64,000 nucleotides of DNA from Tistrella mobilis (GCF_041468085.1 NZ_CP121017.1:4561501-4625500), one strand, 5' to 3'. Counted from the stretch's first letter, positions 54,745 through 64,000 are shown. Notes: generated by a model not told the origin, from the sequence alone. Program-made: numbers and translations.

Positions 54745-56535
54745 ATGACCACGGCTTACAAGATCATCGACCATGAATACGACATCGTGGTCGTCGGCGC
54801 CGGCGGCGCCGGTCTGCGTGCGACCATGGGCATGGCCGCGAAGGGTCTGAAGACCGCCTGCATCACCAAGGTGTTCCCCACCCGCAGCCACACCGTGGCG
54901 GCGCAGGGCGGCATCTCGGCCGCGCTCGGCAACATGGGCGAGGATGACTGGCGCTGGCACATGTACGACACCGTCAAGGGGTCGGACTGGCTGGGCGACC
55001 AGGACGCCATCGAGTACATGTGCCGCGAAGCGATCCCGGCGATCATCGAGCTTGAGCATTTCGGCGTGCCGTTCTCGCGCACCGAAGAGGGCAAGATCTA
55101 CCAGCGCCCCTTCGGCGGCATGACCACCCGCTACGGCCAGGGCCGCGCCCAGCGCACCTGCGCCGCCGCGGACCGTACCGGCCATGCCATCCTGCACACC
55201 CTCTACCAGCAGGCCCTGAAGAACGACGCCGAGTTCTTCATCGAGCACTTCGCGCTCGACCTGATCATGGACGACGAGGGCGCCTGCCGCGGCGTGATGA
55301 GCTGGGACCTGGCGACCGGCGTCCTGCACCGTTTCCGCTCGCATCTGGTCGTGATCGCCACCGGCGGCTACGGCCGGGCCTATTTCTCCTGCACCTCGGC
55401 CCATACCTGCACGGGTGACGGCAATGCGATGGTGCTGCGCGCCGGCCTGCCGCTGCAGGACATGGAGTTCGTGCAGTTCCACCCGACCGGCATCTACGGC
55501 GCCGGCTGCCTGATCACCGAAGGCGTGCGCGGCGAGGGCGGCTATCTCACCAACTCCAACGGTGAGCGCTTCATGGAGCGCTATGCGCCGTCGGCCAAGG
55601 ATCTTGCCTCACGCGACGTCGTCAGCCGTGCGATGACCATCGAGATCCGCGAGGGTCGGGGCGTCGGCAAGCGCAACGACCACATCCATCTGCACCTGGA
55701 ACATCTCGATCCCGAGATCATCCATCAGCGCCTGCCGGGCATCGCCGAAACCGCGAAGGTGTTCGCCGGTGTCGACGTGACCAAGGAGCCGATCCCGGTG
55801 CTGCCGACCGTCCATTACAACATGGGCGGCATCCCGACCAATTACCGCACCGAAGTTGTCCGCCCCACCCCCGGCAATCCGGACGAGGTGGTGCCGGGCC
55901 TGATGGCGATCGGCGAGGCGGCCTGCGTGTCGGTGCACGGCGCCAACCGCCTGGGATCGAATTCGCTGCTCGATCTGGTCGTGTTCGGCCGCGCGGCGGC
56001 GATCCGCGCCGCCGAGATCGTCACCCCCGGCCAGCCGCACAAGGCGATCGGCGCCGATGCCTCGGAACGGGCGATCGCCCGCTTCGACAAGCTGCGCCAT
56101 GCCAACGGCACCGTCTCGACCGCGGAACTCCGCGACGAGATGCAGCGGACCATGCAGAACAACTGCGCCGTCTTCCGCACCGGTGAGGTGCTGGAGGAAG
56201 GTCTGGCCGAGATGCACAAGATCTACGCCCAGCGCGACAACCTCCGTGTCACCGACCGCTCGCTGGTCTGGAACTCGGATCTGGTCGAGACGCTGGAGCT
56301 GGACAACCTTCTGGGTCAGGCGCTGGTCACCATCGCCGGTGCCGCCAACCGGCCTGAAAGCCGTGGCGCGCATGCCCGCGAGGATTATCCGGACCGCGAC
56401 GACAAGGACTGGATGAAGCACACCGTCGCCTACTGCTCGGACGAGGGCGAGGTCGCCTTCGACTATCGCCCGGTGCATATGACGACGCTGACCAACGAGG
56501 TCGAGGTGTTCCCGCCGAAGGCGCGCGTCTACTGA
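54745..56535 (+). CDS. sdhA: Succinate dehydrogenase flavoprotein subunit
   Basis: The catalytic subunit oxidising succinate to fumarate. The 596-residue protein has the FAD dinucleotide fold [15 protein letters not shown], the covalently flavinylated His in [11 protein letters not shown], and [27 protein letters not shown]. Active-site segments are [45 protein letters not shown] and the C-terminal [11 protein letters not shown]. Confidence 0.97.
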   Translation: MTTAYKIIDHEYDIVVVGAGGAGLRATMGMAAKGLKTACITKVFPTRSHTVAAQGGISAALGNMGEDDWRWHMYDTVKGSDWLGDQDAIEYMCREAIPAIIELEHFGVPFSRTEEGKIYQRPFGGMTTRYGQGRAQRTCAAADRTGHAILHTLYQQALKNDAEFFIEHFALDLIMDDEGACRGVMSWDLATGVLHRFRSHLVVIATGGYGRAYFSCTSAHTCTGDGNAMVLRAGLPLQDMEFVQFHPTGIYGAGCLITEGVRGEGGYLTNSNGERFMERYAPSAKDLASRDVVSRAMTIEIREGRGVGKRNDHIHLHLEHLDPEIIHQRLPGIAETAKVFAGVDVTKEPIPVLPTVHYNMGGIPTNYRTEVVRPTPGNPDEVVPGLMAIGEAACVSVHGANRLGSNSLLDLVVFGRAAAIRAAEIVTPGQPHKAIGADASERAIARFDKLRHANGTVSTAELRDEMQRTMQNNCAVFRTGEVLEEGLAEMHKIYAQRDNLRVTDRSLVWNSDLVETLELDNLLGQALVTIAGAANRPESRGAHAREDYPDRDDKDWMKHTVAYCSDEGEVAFDYRPVHMTTLTNEVEVFPPKARVY

Positions 56536-56578
56536 CGCCGCCTTAACGACCCCACGTCGACCGAGGACGAGACGAGCG

Positions 56579-57352
56579 ATGGCCCAGTTCCGGCTTCCGA
56601 AGAATTCGCAGATCCGCCAGGGCAAGACCTACAAGGCGGACGGCGCGAAGAACGTCAAGGTTTTCAAGATCTATCGGTGGAACCCCGACAGCGGCGAGAC
56701 GCCGTCGGTGGACACCTACGAGGTCGATCTCGATCATTGCGGCCCGATGGTTCTGGACGCGCTGATCAAGATCAAGAACGAGGTCGATCCGACCCTCACC
56801 TTCCGCCGCTCCTGCCGCGAAGGCATCTGCGGCTCCTGCGCCATGAACATCGACGGCGGCAACACGCTTGCGTGTCTGAAGCCGATCGAGGACGTGGCGG
56901 GCGAGGTGAAGATCTACCCCCTTCCCCACATGCAGGTGGTGAAGGACCTCGTTCCCGACATGACCAACTTCTACGCCCAGTATGCGTCGATCAAGCCCTG
57001 GCTGCGCAGCCAGAGCCCGGCGCCGGCGCGTGAACGCCTGCAGAGCCCCGAAGAGCGCGAGCAGCTCGACGGCCTTTACGAGTGCATTCTCTGCGCCTGC
57101 TGCTCGACCAGCTGCCCCAGCTACTGGTGGAACAGCGACCGCTATCTGGGCCCGGCGATCCTGCTCCAGGCCTATCGCTGGCTGGCCGACAGCCGCGACG
57201 AAGATACCGGCGACCGCCTCGACACGCTTGAGGATCCGTTCCGCCTGTATCGCTGCCACACCATCATGAACTGCGCGAAGACCTGCCCCAAGGGCCTGAA
57301 CCCGGCCAAGGCGATCGCGGAGATCAAGAAGATGATGATTGCCCGCCGCTGA
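56579..57352 (+). CDS. sdhB: Succinate dehydrogenase iron-sulfur subunit
   Basis: Passes electrons from FAD to quinone through three Fe-S clusters. The 257-residue protein has the 2Fe-2S site [18 protein letters not shown], the 4Fe-4S ligands in [17 protein letters not shown], and the 3Fe-4S site [17 protein letters not shown]. Its last five codons and stop form the first unit of a 27-bp threefold repeat that continues downstream. Confidence 0.97.
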   Translation: MAQFRLPKNSQIRQGKTYKADGAKNVKVFKIYRWNPDSGETPSVDTYEVDLDHCGPMVLDALIKIKNEVDPTLTFRRSCREGICGSCAMNIDGGNTLACLKPIEDVAGEVKIYPLPHMQVVKDLVPDMTNFYAQYASIKPWLRSQSPAPARERLQSPEEREQLDGLYECILCACCSTSCPSYWWNSDRYLGPAILLQAYRWLADSRDEDTGDRLDTLEDPFRLYRCHTIMNCAKTCPKGLNPAKAIAEIKKMMIARR

Positions 57353-57415
57353 GGCGGGACGATGATTGCCCGCCGCTGAGGCGGGACGATAATCGCCCGC
57401 CGCTGAGGCGGGGTC
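57335..57415 (+). repeat. Three tandem 27-bp repeats at the 3' end of sdhB
   Basis: Units at 57335-57361, 57362-57388 and 57389-57415. Units 1 and 2 are identical and unit 3 differs at a few bases. Unit 1 encodes the SdhB C-terminus MIARR and its TGA; units 2 and 3 repeat that coding end without being translated. Each unit contains the hairpin CCCGCC-GCTGA-GGCGGG, so the mRNA tail has three identical stem-loops ahead of the terminator. Confidence 0.92.
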
Positions 57416-57418
57416 AGC

Positions 57419-57455
57419 AAAAACGGCCGGCCCTGGTGACGGGGCCGGCCGTTTT
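57419..57455. terminator. Bidirectional intrinsic terminator between sdhB and the ABC operon
   Basis: AAAACGGCCGGCCC and its complement GGGCCGGCCGTTTT flank a short loop. With A-run on one side and T-run on the other it can serve sdhB on the plus strand and the convergent transporter operon on the minus strand. Confidence 0.9.
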
Positions 57456-57478
57456 GCATTCTGCAAGCCGCGGTCGTC

Positions 57479-59224
57479 TCAGCCGCTCAGAGCCGTCCAG
57501 AGGGCGCGGTAGCGGCCGGGCGTGGCGACCAGATCGTCATGGCGGCCCTCCTGGACCACGCGCCCCCCCTCCAGCACCAGGATCCGGTCGGCCCCGCGCA
57601 CCGTCGACAGCCGGTGGGCGATGACGATCACCGTGCGGTCGCGGACCAGGGCATCGATCGCCGCCTGAACCGCAACTTCGCTCTCGGTATCGAGCGCGGC
57701 CGTGGGTTCATCCAGGATCACGATCGGTGCGTCCTTCAACAGGGCACGGGCAATCGCGATGCGCTGGCGCTCGCCGCCCGACAGCCGGGCCCCGCCCTCG
57801 CCCAGGCGGGTCTGCCAGCCCTCGGGCAGGCGGCCGACGAACCCGTCACACAGCGCCGCCCGGGCAGCCGCCATCACCGCCGCGTCATCCGCCTCGGGGC
57901 GCCCCATACGGATGTTGGCAAGGACCGTGTCGTCGAACAGGTGCACGGTCTGGAAGACCACCGAGACCAGCCGGTCCAGCCGGTCGGGGGCGATATCGCG
58001 GAGGTCGACGCCGCCGATCGTCACCCGCCCCTCCGCCGGATCGGCATAGCGCTGGATCAGCCGGGCAATGCTGGTCTTGCCGGAACCGGACGGCCCGACC
58101 AGAGCCGTAAGGCTGCGTTCGGACAGGCGGGCCGACACCCTGCACAATGCCGGCGCGTCCGCCGCCGCATAGCTGAAGGTGACGTTTTCGAAGGTTATAT
58201 CGAAGCGGTCCGGCTGTCGCGGCACGGCCGCCGACGGCAGCGGCGGGATGGCCATCAACGCGTCGATGCGGTCGAGCGCGGCCTCGATCAGATCGATCAC
58301 CACCGTATAGGCGGTGACGGTGGCGAGCGGCTCGGCAAAGCGCACCGTGACCACCAGCACGGCTGCAAGCGCCGCAGGGTCGAGCAGCCCGGCGGTCACC
58401 CGCCAGATCCCGAAGCCCGCGACCGCAAGCAGGGCCAGTTCCACCGCACTCGCAACCGTCAGATTGGGCCCTGCCGACCGACGGTGATCCTCAACCTGCA
58501 TCCTCTCCAGCGCCACAAGGCTCCGGTCCAGCGACGCGGCGCGTTCGCCGGCACATCCCGCCGCCTTCAGGACCGCCAGCCCCTGGAGATATTCGGTGAT
58601 CTCGGCGGCACTCCGGGCATGGGCCTCGGCCAGGCGGCGCATCTGTTCGCCCTGGCGGGGGCGCCGCCAGCGGGTCAGCCACAGGATCAGCGGAAAGACC
58701 GCAGCCAGCGCGGCCGCAACCGGCCAGTCGACGAGGACGAGCCCTGCCGCCGCCACCAGCGGCGTCACCAGCGCCTGAAGCAGCAGATTGGCCACGGTCA
58801 GTACGTAATGCAGGGTCTCGTCGACATTGCCGAGCAGGGCGGCACTGATCTCGCCCGTCCGCCGGTCCTGGAGACGTTCGAGCGGCATGCGCCTGAGCTG
58901 AGCCCCGAGCCGGGTCCGCAGCTCATGGGTCGCCCGCGCCATGTCGCCACCATAGTCGAAGCCCTGGGCCCGCCAGCGCAGCAGAGCCGCAAGGCCCGCC
59001 AGACCGCAGAAGCCCGCGAACCAGGGCAGTGCCGCCGCCGGATCGCCGCCCAGAGCCGCCGTCAGCAGGGGCGCAAGCAGGGACAGCGCCGCCCCCTGCA
59101 GGGCGGCAGCGGCCGCAAGCCCCGTCAGAGCCCGGCGCAGGGCCGGGGCGTGAGGCCCCATGGCGTGGAACAGGCGCAGAAGGGTCCTGTGAAACGGCAC
59201 CACTCCCGCAGATCTCCCGGTCAT
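57479..59224 (-). CDS. ABC transporter ATP-binding/permease (YbtQ/IrtB-like siderophore importer half)
   Basis: A 581-residue half-transporter with six transmembrane helices fused to an ATPase domain. The nucleotide-binding part has LVGPSGSGKTSIARLIQRYADP (Walker A), SVVFQTVHLFDDTV (Q-loop), LSGGERQRIAIARALL and VILDEPTAALD (Walker B), and IVIAHRLSTV. The fold is exporter-like, but the pairing with a second such gene, an MFS protein and a TonB receptor matches the YbtP/YbtQ and IrtA/IrtB importers for ferric siderophores. The start at 59224 overlaps the upstream ABC gene by 4 bases. Confidence 0.82.
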   Translation of the reverse strand: MTGRSAGVVPFHRTLLRLFHAMGPHAPALRRALTGLAAAAALQGAALSLLAPLLTAALGGDPAAALPWFAGFCGLAGLAALLRWRAQGFDYGGDMARATHELRTRLGAQLRRMPLERLQDRRTGEISAALLGNVDETLHYVLTVANLLLQALVTPLVAAAGLVLVDWPVAAALAAVFPLILWLTRWRRPRQGEQMRRLAEAHARSAAEITEYLQGLAVLKAAGCAGERAASLDRSLVALERMQVEDHRRSAGPNLTVASAVELALLAVAGFGIWRVTAGLLDPAALAAVLVVTVRFAEPLATVTAYTVVIDLIEAALDRIDALMAIPPLPSAAVPRQPDRFDITFENVTFSYAAADAPALCRVSARLSERSLTALVGPSGSGKTSIARLIQRYADPAEGRVTIGGVDLRDIAPDRLDRLVSVVFQTVHLFDDTVLANIRMGRPEADDAAVMAAARAALCDGFVGRLPEGWQTRLGEGGARLSGGERQRIAIARALLKDAPIVILDEPTAALDTESEVAVQAAIDALVRDRTVIVIAHRLSTVRGADRILVLEGGRVVQEGRHDDLVATPGRYRALWTALSG

Positions 59225-60972
59225 GCCCCACCTCCCGCGCCGATCGTCCAGTTTCGGGCCCGCTCGTGGGCGCACCACAGCCGGGCATAGAGCCCGTCCG
59301 CCGCCAGCAGCAGGCTGTGCGGCCCGGCCTCGACCAGCCGGCCGCGATCCAGCACCAGGATCCGGTCGGCGCTACGGATGGTCGACAGACGATGGGCAAT
59401 GACGATCACCGTCCGGTGGCGCATCAGCTCCGAGAGCCCGGCCATCAGCGCCGCCTCGTTTTCGGCATCGGCGAAGGCCGTCGCCTCGTCGAGCACCAGA
59501 ATCGGCCGGTCGAGCAGCAGGGCACGGGCGATGGTGATCCGCTGCCGCTCTCCCCCTGACAGGGTGACGCCCCGCTCCCCGACGGGCGTGTCATAGCCCC
59601 GGGGCAGCGCCTGAATGAAGTCATGCGCGCGGGCCGCCCTGGCAGCGGTCACCACATCCGCCATATCCGCCTCGGGCCGACCGAGCCGGATATTGTCGGC
59701 GACACTGCCTGAGAACAGGACGGGATCCTGGAACACGAACCCCACCAGCGTCGCCAGATGGTCGGGCGGCAGGTTGCGAAGATCCACGCCGCCGATGGTG
59801 ATCCGCCCTGCATCCGGATCATGGAACCGGCAGAGCAGGGTCGCAACGGTGCTCTTGCCGGCACCCGACGGCCCGACCAGCGCCGTGACGCTTCCCGGAG
59901 CGGCCGTGAAGGACAGGTCCTTGATCACGCGGGTACCGCCGCCGGCATAGCCGAAACAGACCGCTTCGAACCGCACGGTCGTGTCGCGCGGCGGGACCAC
60001 GAGGCCGGCCTCGTCACCGGCTGCGGGCAATGGTGGTTCTGCCAGAACTTCCGCGATCCGGGCTGCCGAAAGCCCGGCCCGGGCGACCATGTGGCGCAGC
60101 GCCATCACCGGCATCACCGCCTCGGCAAGCCCCGTGCCGACGAGCAGGGCGGCAAGCCAGACCCCCGGTGCCGCTTCGCCTCTGCCCCACAGGCCCGCCG
60201 CGAGCAGGGCGGCCAATGTCGGAAGAGGGGCGAGGATCGCGAGTGAGGCCCGCGCCGCCAGGCCTGAGCGGCGGTACCACAGGATCAGCATCTCCAGATA
60301 GGCTTCGAGCGCCCGCTGATAGCGGCCGAAACTGACCTGGCCGGTATCGAAGGTCCGCACCACCGGCATGGCCTGGACGAATTCGGTCACCGCAGCCGCC
60401 ACCCGCTCGCGTGCGGCGTTATAGGCGCTGGTCAAGGCCGCACCGTCACGCATGGCCACAGCCATCACCAGAATTCCGGCCAGTGCCACCGCCAGCGCTG
60501 CCGCGGCGTAATGCCAGCCCAGCACGATCAGCGCAGCCATGGTTGCAAGCGGCATCACCACAGCCCGGGCATAGAGCGGCGTCGCATCGGCGACGAAGAC
60601 ATGCAGCGCCTTCACGTCGTCCTGCATCACCTTGGCCAGGGCAGCCGGGCCGATCTGCTGCACCCGTCCCATGGGCAGGGTCGCGACATGGGCGGCAAGG
60701 CGCCGGCGAAGCATCAGCTCCAGCCGGAAGGCAGCCCGGTGCGACTGACCGAAGGCGGCGAGGCGGAGGGTGAGGGCCGCGAGCGTACTGCACGCCGCGA
60801 GCAGAAGCGGTGGCCAGGGCGAGCCGCCGTCGGCGAGCATCGGTCGTATTGCGGCACCTGCGATCAGAAGCAGCGCCCCAAGCGCCGCAAGCGCCGACAG
60901 CGCAGAGAGGACCATGGCGACACGGATGCGACCACGCACCGGCGCCAGCACCGGCCAGGGTGCGACAGTCAT
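59221..60972 (-). CDS. ABC transporter ATP-binding/permease (YbtP/IrtA-like siderophore importer half)
   Basis: A 583-residue half-transporter. Six transmembrane helices occupy residues 15-290, and the ATPase domain has VGPSGAGKSTVATLLCRFHDPDAG, FVFQDPVLFSG, LSGGERQRITIARALLLDRPILVLDEATA and IVIAHRLSTIRS. It probably forms a heterodimer with the next gene's product. The start overlaps the MFS stop (ATGA). No IrtA-type N-terminal flavin-reductase domain is present. Confidence 0.82.
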   Translation of the reverse strand: MTVAPWPVLAPVRGRIRVAMVLSALSALAALGALLLIAGAAIRPMLADGGSPWPPLLLAACSTLAALTLRLAAFGQSHRAAFRLELMLRRRLAAHVATLPMGRVQQIGPAALAKVMQDDVKALHVFVADATPLYARAVVMPLATMAALIVLGWHYAAAALAVALAGILVMAVAMRDGAALTSAYNAARERVAAAVTEFVQAMPVVRTFDTGQVSFGRYQRALEAYLEMLILWYRRSGLAARASLAILAPLPTLAALLAAGLWGRGEAAPGVWLAALLVGTGLAEAVMPVMALRHMVARAGLSAARIAEVLAEPPLPAAGDEAGLVVPPRDTTVRFEAVCFGYAGGGTRVIKDLSFTAAPGSVTALVGPSGAGKSTVATLLCRFHDPDAGRITIGGVDLRNLPPDHLATLVGFVFQDPVLFSGSVADNIRLGRPEADMADVVTAARAARAHDFIQALPRGYDTPVGERGVTLSGGERQRITIARALLLDRPILVLDEATAFADAENEAALMAGLSELMRHRTVIVIAHRLSTIRSADRILVLDRGRLVEAGPHSLLLAADGLYARLWCAHERARNWTIGAGGGA

Positions 60973-62225
60973 GGCCGCTCTCCGGCCGGATGGCGCAGCA
61001 GCACCGCACCGACCAGGGCAAGCAGCCCTGCGGCCGCGGCTGCCTGAAGCGTCGCACCGGCGCCGGCGGCGGCGGCGATGGCCGAGCCGGCAGAGATCGA
61101 GCCCATGCCCACCGCCGCATGGAGGGTCGATTGCAGGCTGTAGTCGGTGGCCGGCCGTGCGGTCGAGGCCCGGTCCATCATCACCATCGCCATCACCGTC
61201 GCACCCGGATTGTAGAACAGGAAGTACAGGCAGACGGCCACGACCGGAAGCCAGCCGTCACCCGTCTCCGGTATCGGCCCCAGTACCGGCACCGCCACCG
61301 CCGCAATGCCCGCCAGCTGGACCAGAGCCGCCAGGATCAGCGCCGGGCGCCGGCCGATCCCGCCGGCAAGCCGGCCCGTGGCCAGCGCCCCCAGGATGCC
61401 CGCAGCCGGCCCTGCAACATTGACCACCAGCCCGATCCGCTCAAACGACCAGCCCGCCTCGACCAGCGCCGGCATGATCAGCGCATAGGCCATGCCCGAT
61501 CCCGCCGGCCAGACCAGCAGCAGGATCGTCCAGCCCAGGACATCCGGCCGGCGCAACCCGGCCAGCCGGCTGCGCAGCGGTGGGGGCATAATCACGGCCG
61601 TCAGGCTCGCGGGTTCGCGGAAGGCCAGGAGCTGGACCAGGCTTATCCCCGTCACAGCCGCAAGCAGGGCCATGGCACCCGGCCAGCCCAGATGCGGGTA
61701 GATCGCCAGCACGCCCCCCGCCCCGGCCATCGTGCCGAGCAGGCCCCCCGAGATCTGCAAGGCATTGCCGCTGCCCCGCGCCCCTGCCGGCAGCAGCCGA
61801 CAGGCCAGGCCGTCCACCGCCACATCCTGGGTGGCCGACAGCAGTGCCAGCGCCAGACACAGCGCATAGACGGTGCCGAAATCGTCCAGCGGATCGAAAC
61901 CGGCCATTGCCGCCAGGATCACGACCATCGCGGCCTGCATGATGATCGCCCAGACCCGGTAATGACCGGCACGGCCGAAGCGCAGGCGGTCGACCAGCGG
62001 TGCCCAGAGCAGCTTGGCCGGCCAGACAAGTCCCAGCATGTAGACCAGGGTCAACCGGTCCATATCGGCGCCCGCTTCGGCCAGGATCGCGATCAGGGCC
62101 GCGACGAAGAACATCAGCGCCAGGGTCTGAGTGGTATAAAGGCTGAGCAGCAACAGCCGCACGCGCCCGCCGACGGGGTCGGCGGGCGCGGCGGTGATGC
62201 CGCCCGGAGATGACGGTCCGATCAT
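60969..62225 (-). CDS. MFS transporter (RhtX/FptX/YbtX-like)
   Basis: A 418-residue, 12-helix major facilitator of the AmpG-related group. The start LLLSLYTTQTLALMFFVAALIAIL and LTLVYMLGLVWPAKLLWAPLVDRLRFGRAGHYRVW, then ATQDVAVDGLACRLLP, match the RhtX/FptX siderophore-transporter pattern. Placement between the TonB receptor and two ABC halves corresponds to ybtX in yersiniabactin systems. It may carry the free or iron-loaded siderophore across the inner membrane. It lies 14 bases after the receptor gene. Confidence 0.82.
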   Translation of the reverse strand: MIGPSSPGGITAAPADPVGGRVRLLLLSLYTTQTLALMFFVAALIAILAEAGADMDRLTLVYMLGLVWPAKLLWAPLVDRLRFGRAGHYRVWAIIMQAAMVVILAAMAGFDPLDDFGTVYALCLALALLSATQDVAVDGLACRLLPAGARGSGNALQISGGLLGTMAGAGGVLAIYPHLGWPGAMALLAAVTGISLVQLLAFREPASLTAVIMPPPLRSRLAGLRRPDVLGWTILLLVWPAGSGMAYALIMPALVEAGWSFERIGLVVNVAGPAAGILGALATGRLAGGIGRRPALILAALVQLAGIAAVAVPVLGPIPETGDGWLPVVAVCLYFLFYNPGATVMAMVMMDRASTARPATDYSLQSTLHAAVGMGSISAGSAIAAAAGAGATLQAAAAAGLLALVGAVLLRHPAGERP

Positions 62226-62239
62226 CCGGGCTTTCCCTG

Positions 62240-64000
62240 TCAGAACTGCCAGGCGAAGCCGACGCCCACGGTCCGGCCCCGGGCCGGGGCACCATAGGCG
62301 GTGGACGGCGCCGAGAAGTAGCCGTAAAGGTCGCGTGTCTCGTCGAGCAGGTTGTCGCCCCAGAGATAGAGCTCGCCGCCGCCACTCATCACGCCCAGAT
62401 GCAGGTCGATCTCGTCATAGGCGCCGAGGTCGAAACTGTTCTGCGGATCGGCGCTGCGCGCGCCGACATGGGTATAGTCGGCACGCAGGTTCAGGGCAGG
62501 CTGGGGCAGGCTGCCCAGCCGCACCGGCAGGTCGCGCACCCAGCCGACACTGAACCGCCCGGCCCAGCGCGGCACGTCGGGCACGTCGTTGCCTGAATGG
62601 ACATCACCGGCACCAAGGCCGATCAGGTCGGTGCGGATCCGCGCATCGATGAAGGTGAGCCCGGCCGCAAGCGTCAGGCCGTTCCCCAGCCGCCAGGTGC
62701 CGTCGATCTCCGCGCCCTGACTGCGGGTGTCGGCATTGATCGCATTGGTGACATAGGTGCTCGGGTCATAGCTCAGCAGGTGGTTGTTCTTCACATCGTT
62801 GAAGAACACGGCACCCGCGAGTTCGAACCGCCCGTCGGCGCTCAGCGTCTTGAAGCCGGCCTCGATGCTGCGATTGACCGCGGCTTTGTAGGGCACGCTG
62901 TCGGCGGGCTGATTGGAATAGTCGCTGAATCCGCCCGGATCGTAACCGCGCGACGCCAGCACATGCAGCGTGGTTTCGGGCGTCACCGCCCAGGAGAGCC
63001 CGACACGGCCGGTGGTATAGGCGTCGTCCAGCCTGCGGGCGTCGGGTGTGGCCATGCCGCCGCCGCGATAGACGGCGTCATAGGTCTTCTCCTCCCAGGC
63101 CTGGCGCAGACCCGCGGTCAGCTTCCAGTCCGGTGCCACCGGTACGGTCGCCTCGCCATATACGGCATAGCGCCGGGTGGTGAAGTCGCGCTCCACCGCG
63201 CTGCCGGTGCCATAGGTGTTGCGCGGCGTGTCATATGACCGGTCGCCATGGTGCAGATTGATGCCGGCCACCCAGAACAACGGCGCATCCGGCAGCGACG
63301 ACAGCCGGACATCCTGCGCGAGCACCGTCTCTTCCGAGGTGTCGACGATCCAGTATTCGCCGCCCCGGCCCATGGCCTGCTGGATCAGCCGGTCATAGGC
63401 GACCAGGCCGGTGAAATCGGCACGGGCGATCGAGGTGGTGGAGGTCAGCCGCATGTCCCGGACGTCATGAGCAATTTCGAGCGCATAACGCTCCATCGTC
63501 TTCTCGTTGTCGTCGAACAGCCCCGGCGTCAGATCATTCACCGGCGGGTCGCGATAGGGCATCAGAACCAGCAGGTTGGTCAGCTCCTTCACCTGCTGGC
63601 GTTCGGCCGTGGCAAAGACGCGGGTGCCATCGAAATCCTCCCAGAGCAGGCTGCCGCGGAAGGCGAGATCCGTGGGCTTGCTCAGCGGGTCCCCGGTGTT
63701 GAGATTGTCGACCCAGAGATCCGATCCGGAATAGCGCAACGCCACGCGACCGCTCAGATTTTCGGTCAGCGGCCCGCCGACGGCACCTTCGGTCAGGTGC
63801 TGGTTGTCCTGGCCGTATTCGCCACGCAGATAGCCTTCCAGCTCCCGGGTCGGGCGGCGGGTGGTGACATTGATCGCGCCTGCGGCGCCGTTGCCGCCGA
63901 ACAGCGTGCCCTGCGGACCCTTCAGCACCTCCACCCGCTCGATATCGAGCGTGCCGAGGCCCGCGTAATGCGGGGTGAGCGCCGTACCATCGATATTCAG
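62240..64000 (-). CDS. TonB-dependent outer-membrane siderophore receptor (partial, 5' end outside window)
   Basis: 586 residues of a TonB-dependent receptor are visible; the signal peptide, TonB box and the start of the plug lie beyond the window edge. The visible plug end is ERVEVLKGPQGTLFGGNGAAGAINVTTRRPT. The 22-stranded barrel follows, with repeated amphipathic strands, and ends in the classic C-terminal Phe (GVGFAWQF). An internal GTG near 63934 could be mistaken for a start but lies inside the plug domain. It heads the operon with MFS and two ABC genes. Substrate by context is a ferric siderophore of the yersiniabactin/pyochelin type or a similar metallophore. Confidence 0.9.
   Translation of the reverse strand: MNIDGTALTPHYAGLGTLDIERVEVLKGPQGTLFGGNGAAGAINVTTRRPTRELEGYLRGEYGQDNQHLTEGAVGGPLTENLSGRVALRYSGSDLWVDNLNTGDPLSKPTDLAFRGSLLWEDFDGTRVFATAERQQVKELTNLLVLMPYRDPPVNDLTPGLFDDNEKTMERYALEIAHDVRDMRLTSTTSIARADFTGLVAYDRLIQQAMGRGGEYWIVDTSEETVLAQDVRLSSLPDAPLFWVAGINLHHGDRSYDTPRNTYGTGSAVERDFTTRRYAVYGEATVPVAPDWKLTAGLRQAWEEKTYDAVYRGGGMATPDARRLDDAYTTGRVGLSWAVTPETTLHVLASRGYDPGGFSDYSNQPADSVPYKAAVNRSIEAGFKTLSADGRFELAGAVFFNDVKNNHLLSYDPSTYVTNAINADTRSQGAEIDGTWRLGNGLTLAAGLTFIDARIRTDLIGLGAGDVHSGNDVPDVPRWAGRFSVGWVRDLPVRLGSLPQPALNLRADYTHVGARSADPQNSFDLGAYDEIDLHLGVMSGGGELYLWGDNLLDETRDLYGYFSAPSTAYGAPARGRTVGVGFAWQF

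Noticed and set aside
63934-63936. GTG codon as start of a complete TonB receptor gene
   Set aside because: The frame stays open to the window edge and the upstream residues (including LDIER) continue the plug domain, so the gene is truncated by the window, not started here.

Overview
The window is very GC-rich, densely packed chromosomal DNA of an alphaproteobacterium. Gene orders typical of that class recur: aroA-cmk-rpsA, sppA-ihfB-lapA-pyrF-trpFBA-accD-folC, tsaE-amgK-murU-addB-addA-trxA, ffh-rpsP-rimM-trmD-rplS-leuCD-leuB and sdhCDAB. Individual proteins fit Rhodospirillales-like organisms, perhaps Tistrella or a relative, but the genus cannot be proven from sequence alone. No rRNA, CRISPR array, insertion sequence or phage gene was seen. 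There is one tRNA gene, tRNA-Ala(GGC).

Layout. 1-2.2 kb (minus strand): an Hsp20 gene behind a sigma-32-type promoter, a DUF1150 gene, the N-terminal part of a Nif11-like leader peptide cut by the window edge, tRNA-Ala and a zinc-ribbon/acidic-tail protein. 2.5-6.6 kb: aroA, cmk, rpsA. 6.8-13.2 kb: an accessory island between rpsA and sppA, with a PhnZ-like HD-domain oxygenase, a phosphonate monoester hydrolase/phosphodiesterase, a LysR regulator and a UgpB-A-E-like importer without an ATPase gene. I read it as a phosphonate-ester uptake and cleavage module. 13.3-22.4 kb: sppA, ihfB, lapA, pyrF, trpF, trpB, trpA, accD, folC and an alpha/beta hydrolase.

22.4-35.6 kb (minus strand): a tightly overlapping operon tsaE-amgK-murU-addB-addA (tRNA modification, peptidoglycan recycling, double-strand break repair). 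Then trxA, an orphan Mur-ligase-family enzyme and an unusual fusion of a class III nucleotide cyclase with a DUF429-like domain. 35.9-44.6 kb: ffh-rpsP-rimM-trmD-rplS, leuC-leuD-leuB and an aspartate-semialdehyde dehydrogenase homologue that has lost its active-site residues. 44.6-47.3 kb: a 2OG-Fe(II) oxygenase, then thiC under a TPP riboswitch.

47.3-51.3 kb: a compact module of YqcI/YcgG-family haem protein, cupin and amino-acid permease, divergent from an Lrp/AsnC regulator, followed by a pyridoxal kinase-like gene. 51.7-57.5 kb: a CoA-ester lyase and a mesaconyl-CoA hydratase-like protein (ethylmalonyl-CoA pathway type) next to sdhCDAB, which ends in a threefold 27-bp duplication of the sdhB 3' end. 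57.5-64 kb (minus strand): a siderophore/metallophore uptake operon resembling fyuA-ybtX-ybtP-ybtQ, consisting of a TonB-dependent receptor (cut by the window end), an MFS transporter and two half-size ABC transporters.

The strongest candidates for undescribed biology are the phosphonate-ester island, the YcgG-cupin-permease-Lrp module, the cyclase-DUF429 fusion with its Mur-ligase partner, the catalytically dead Asd homologue and the Nif11-like peptide beside the heat-shock operon.
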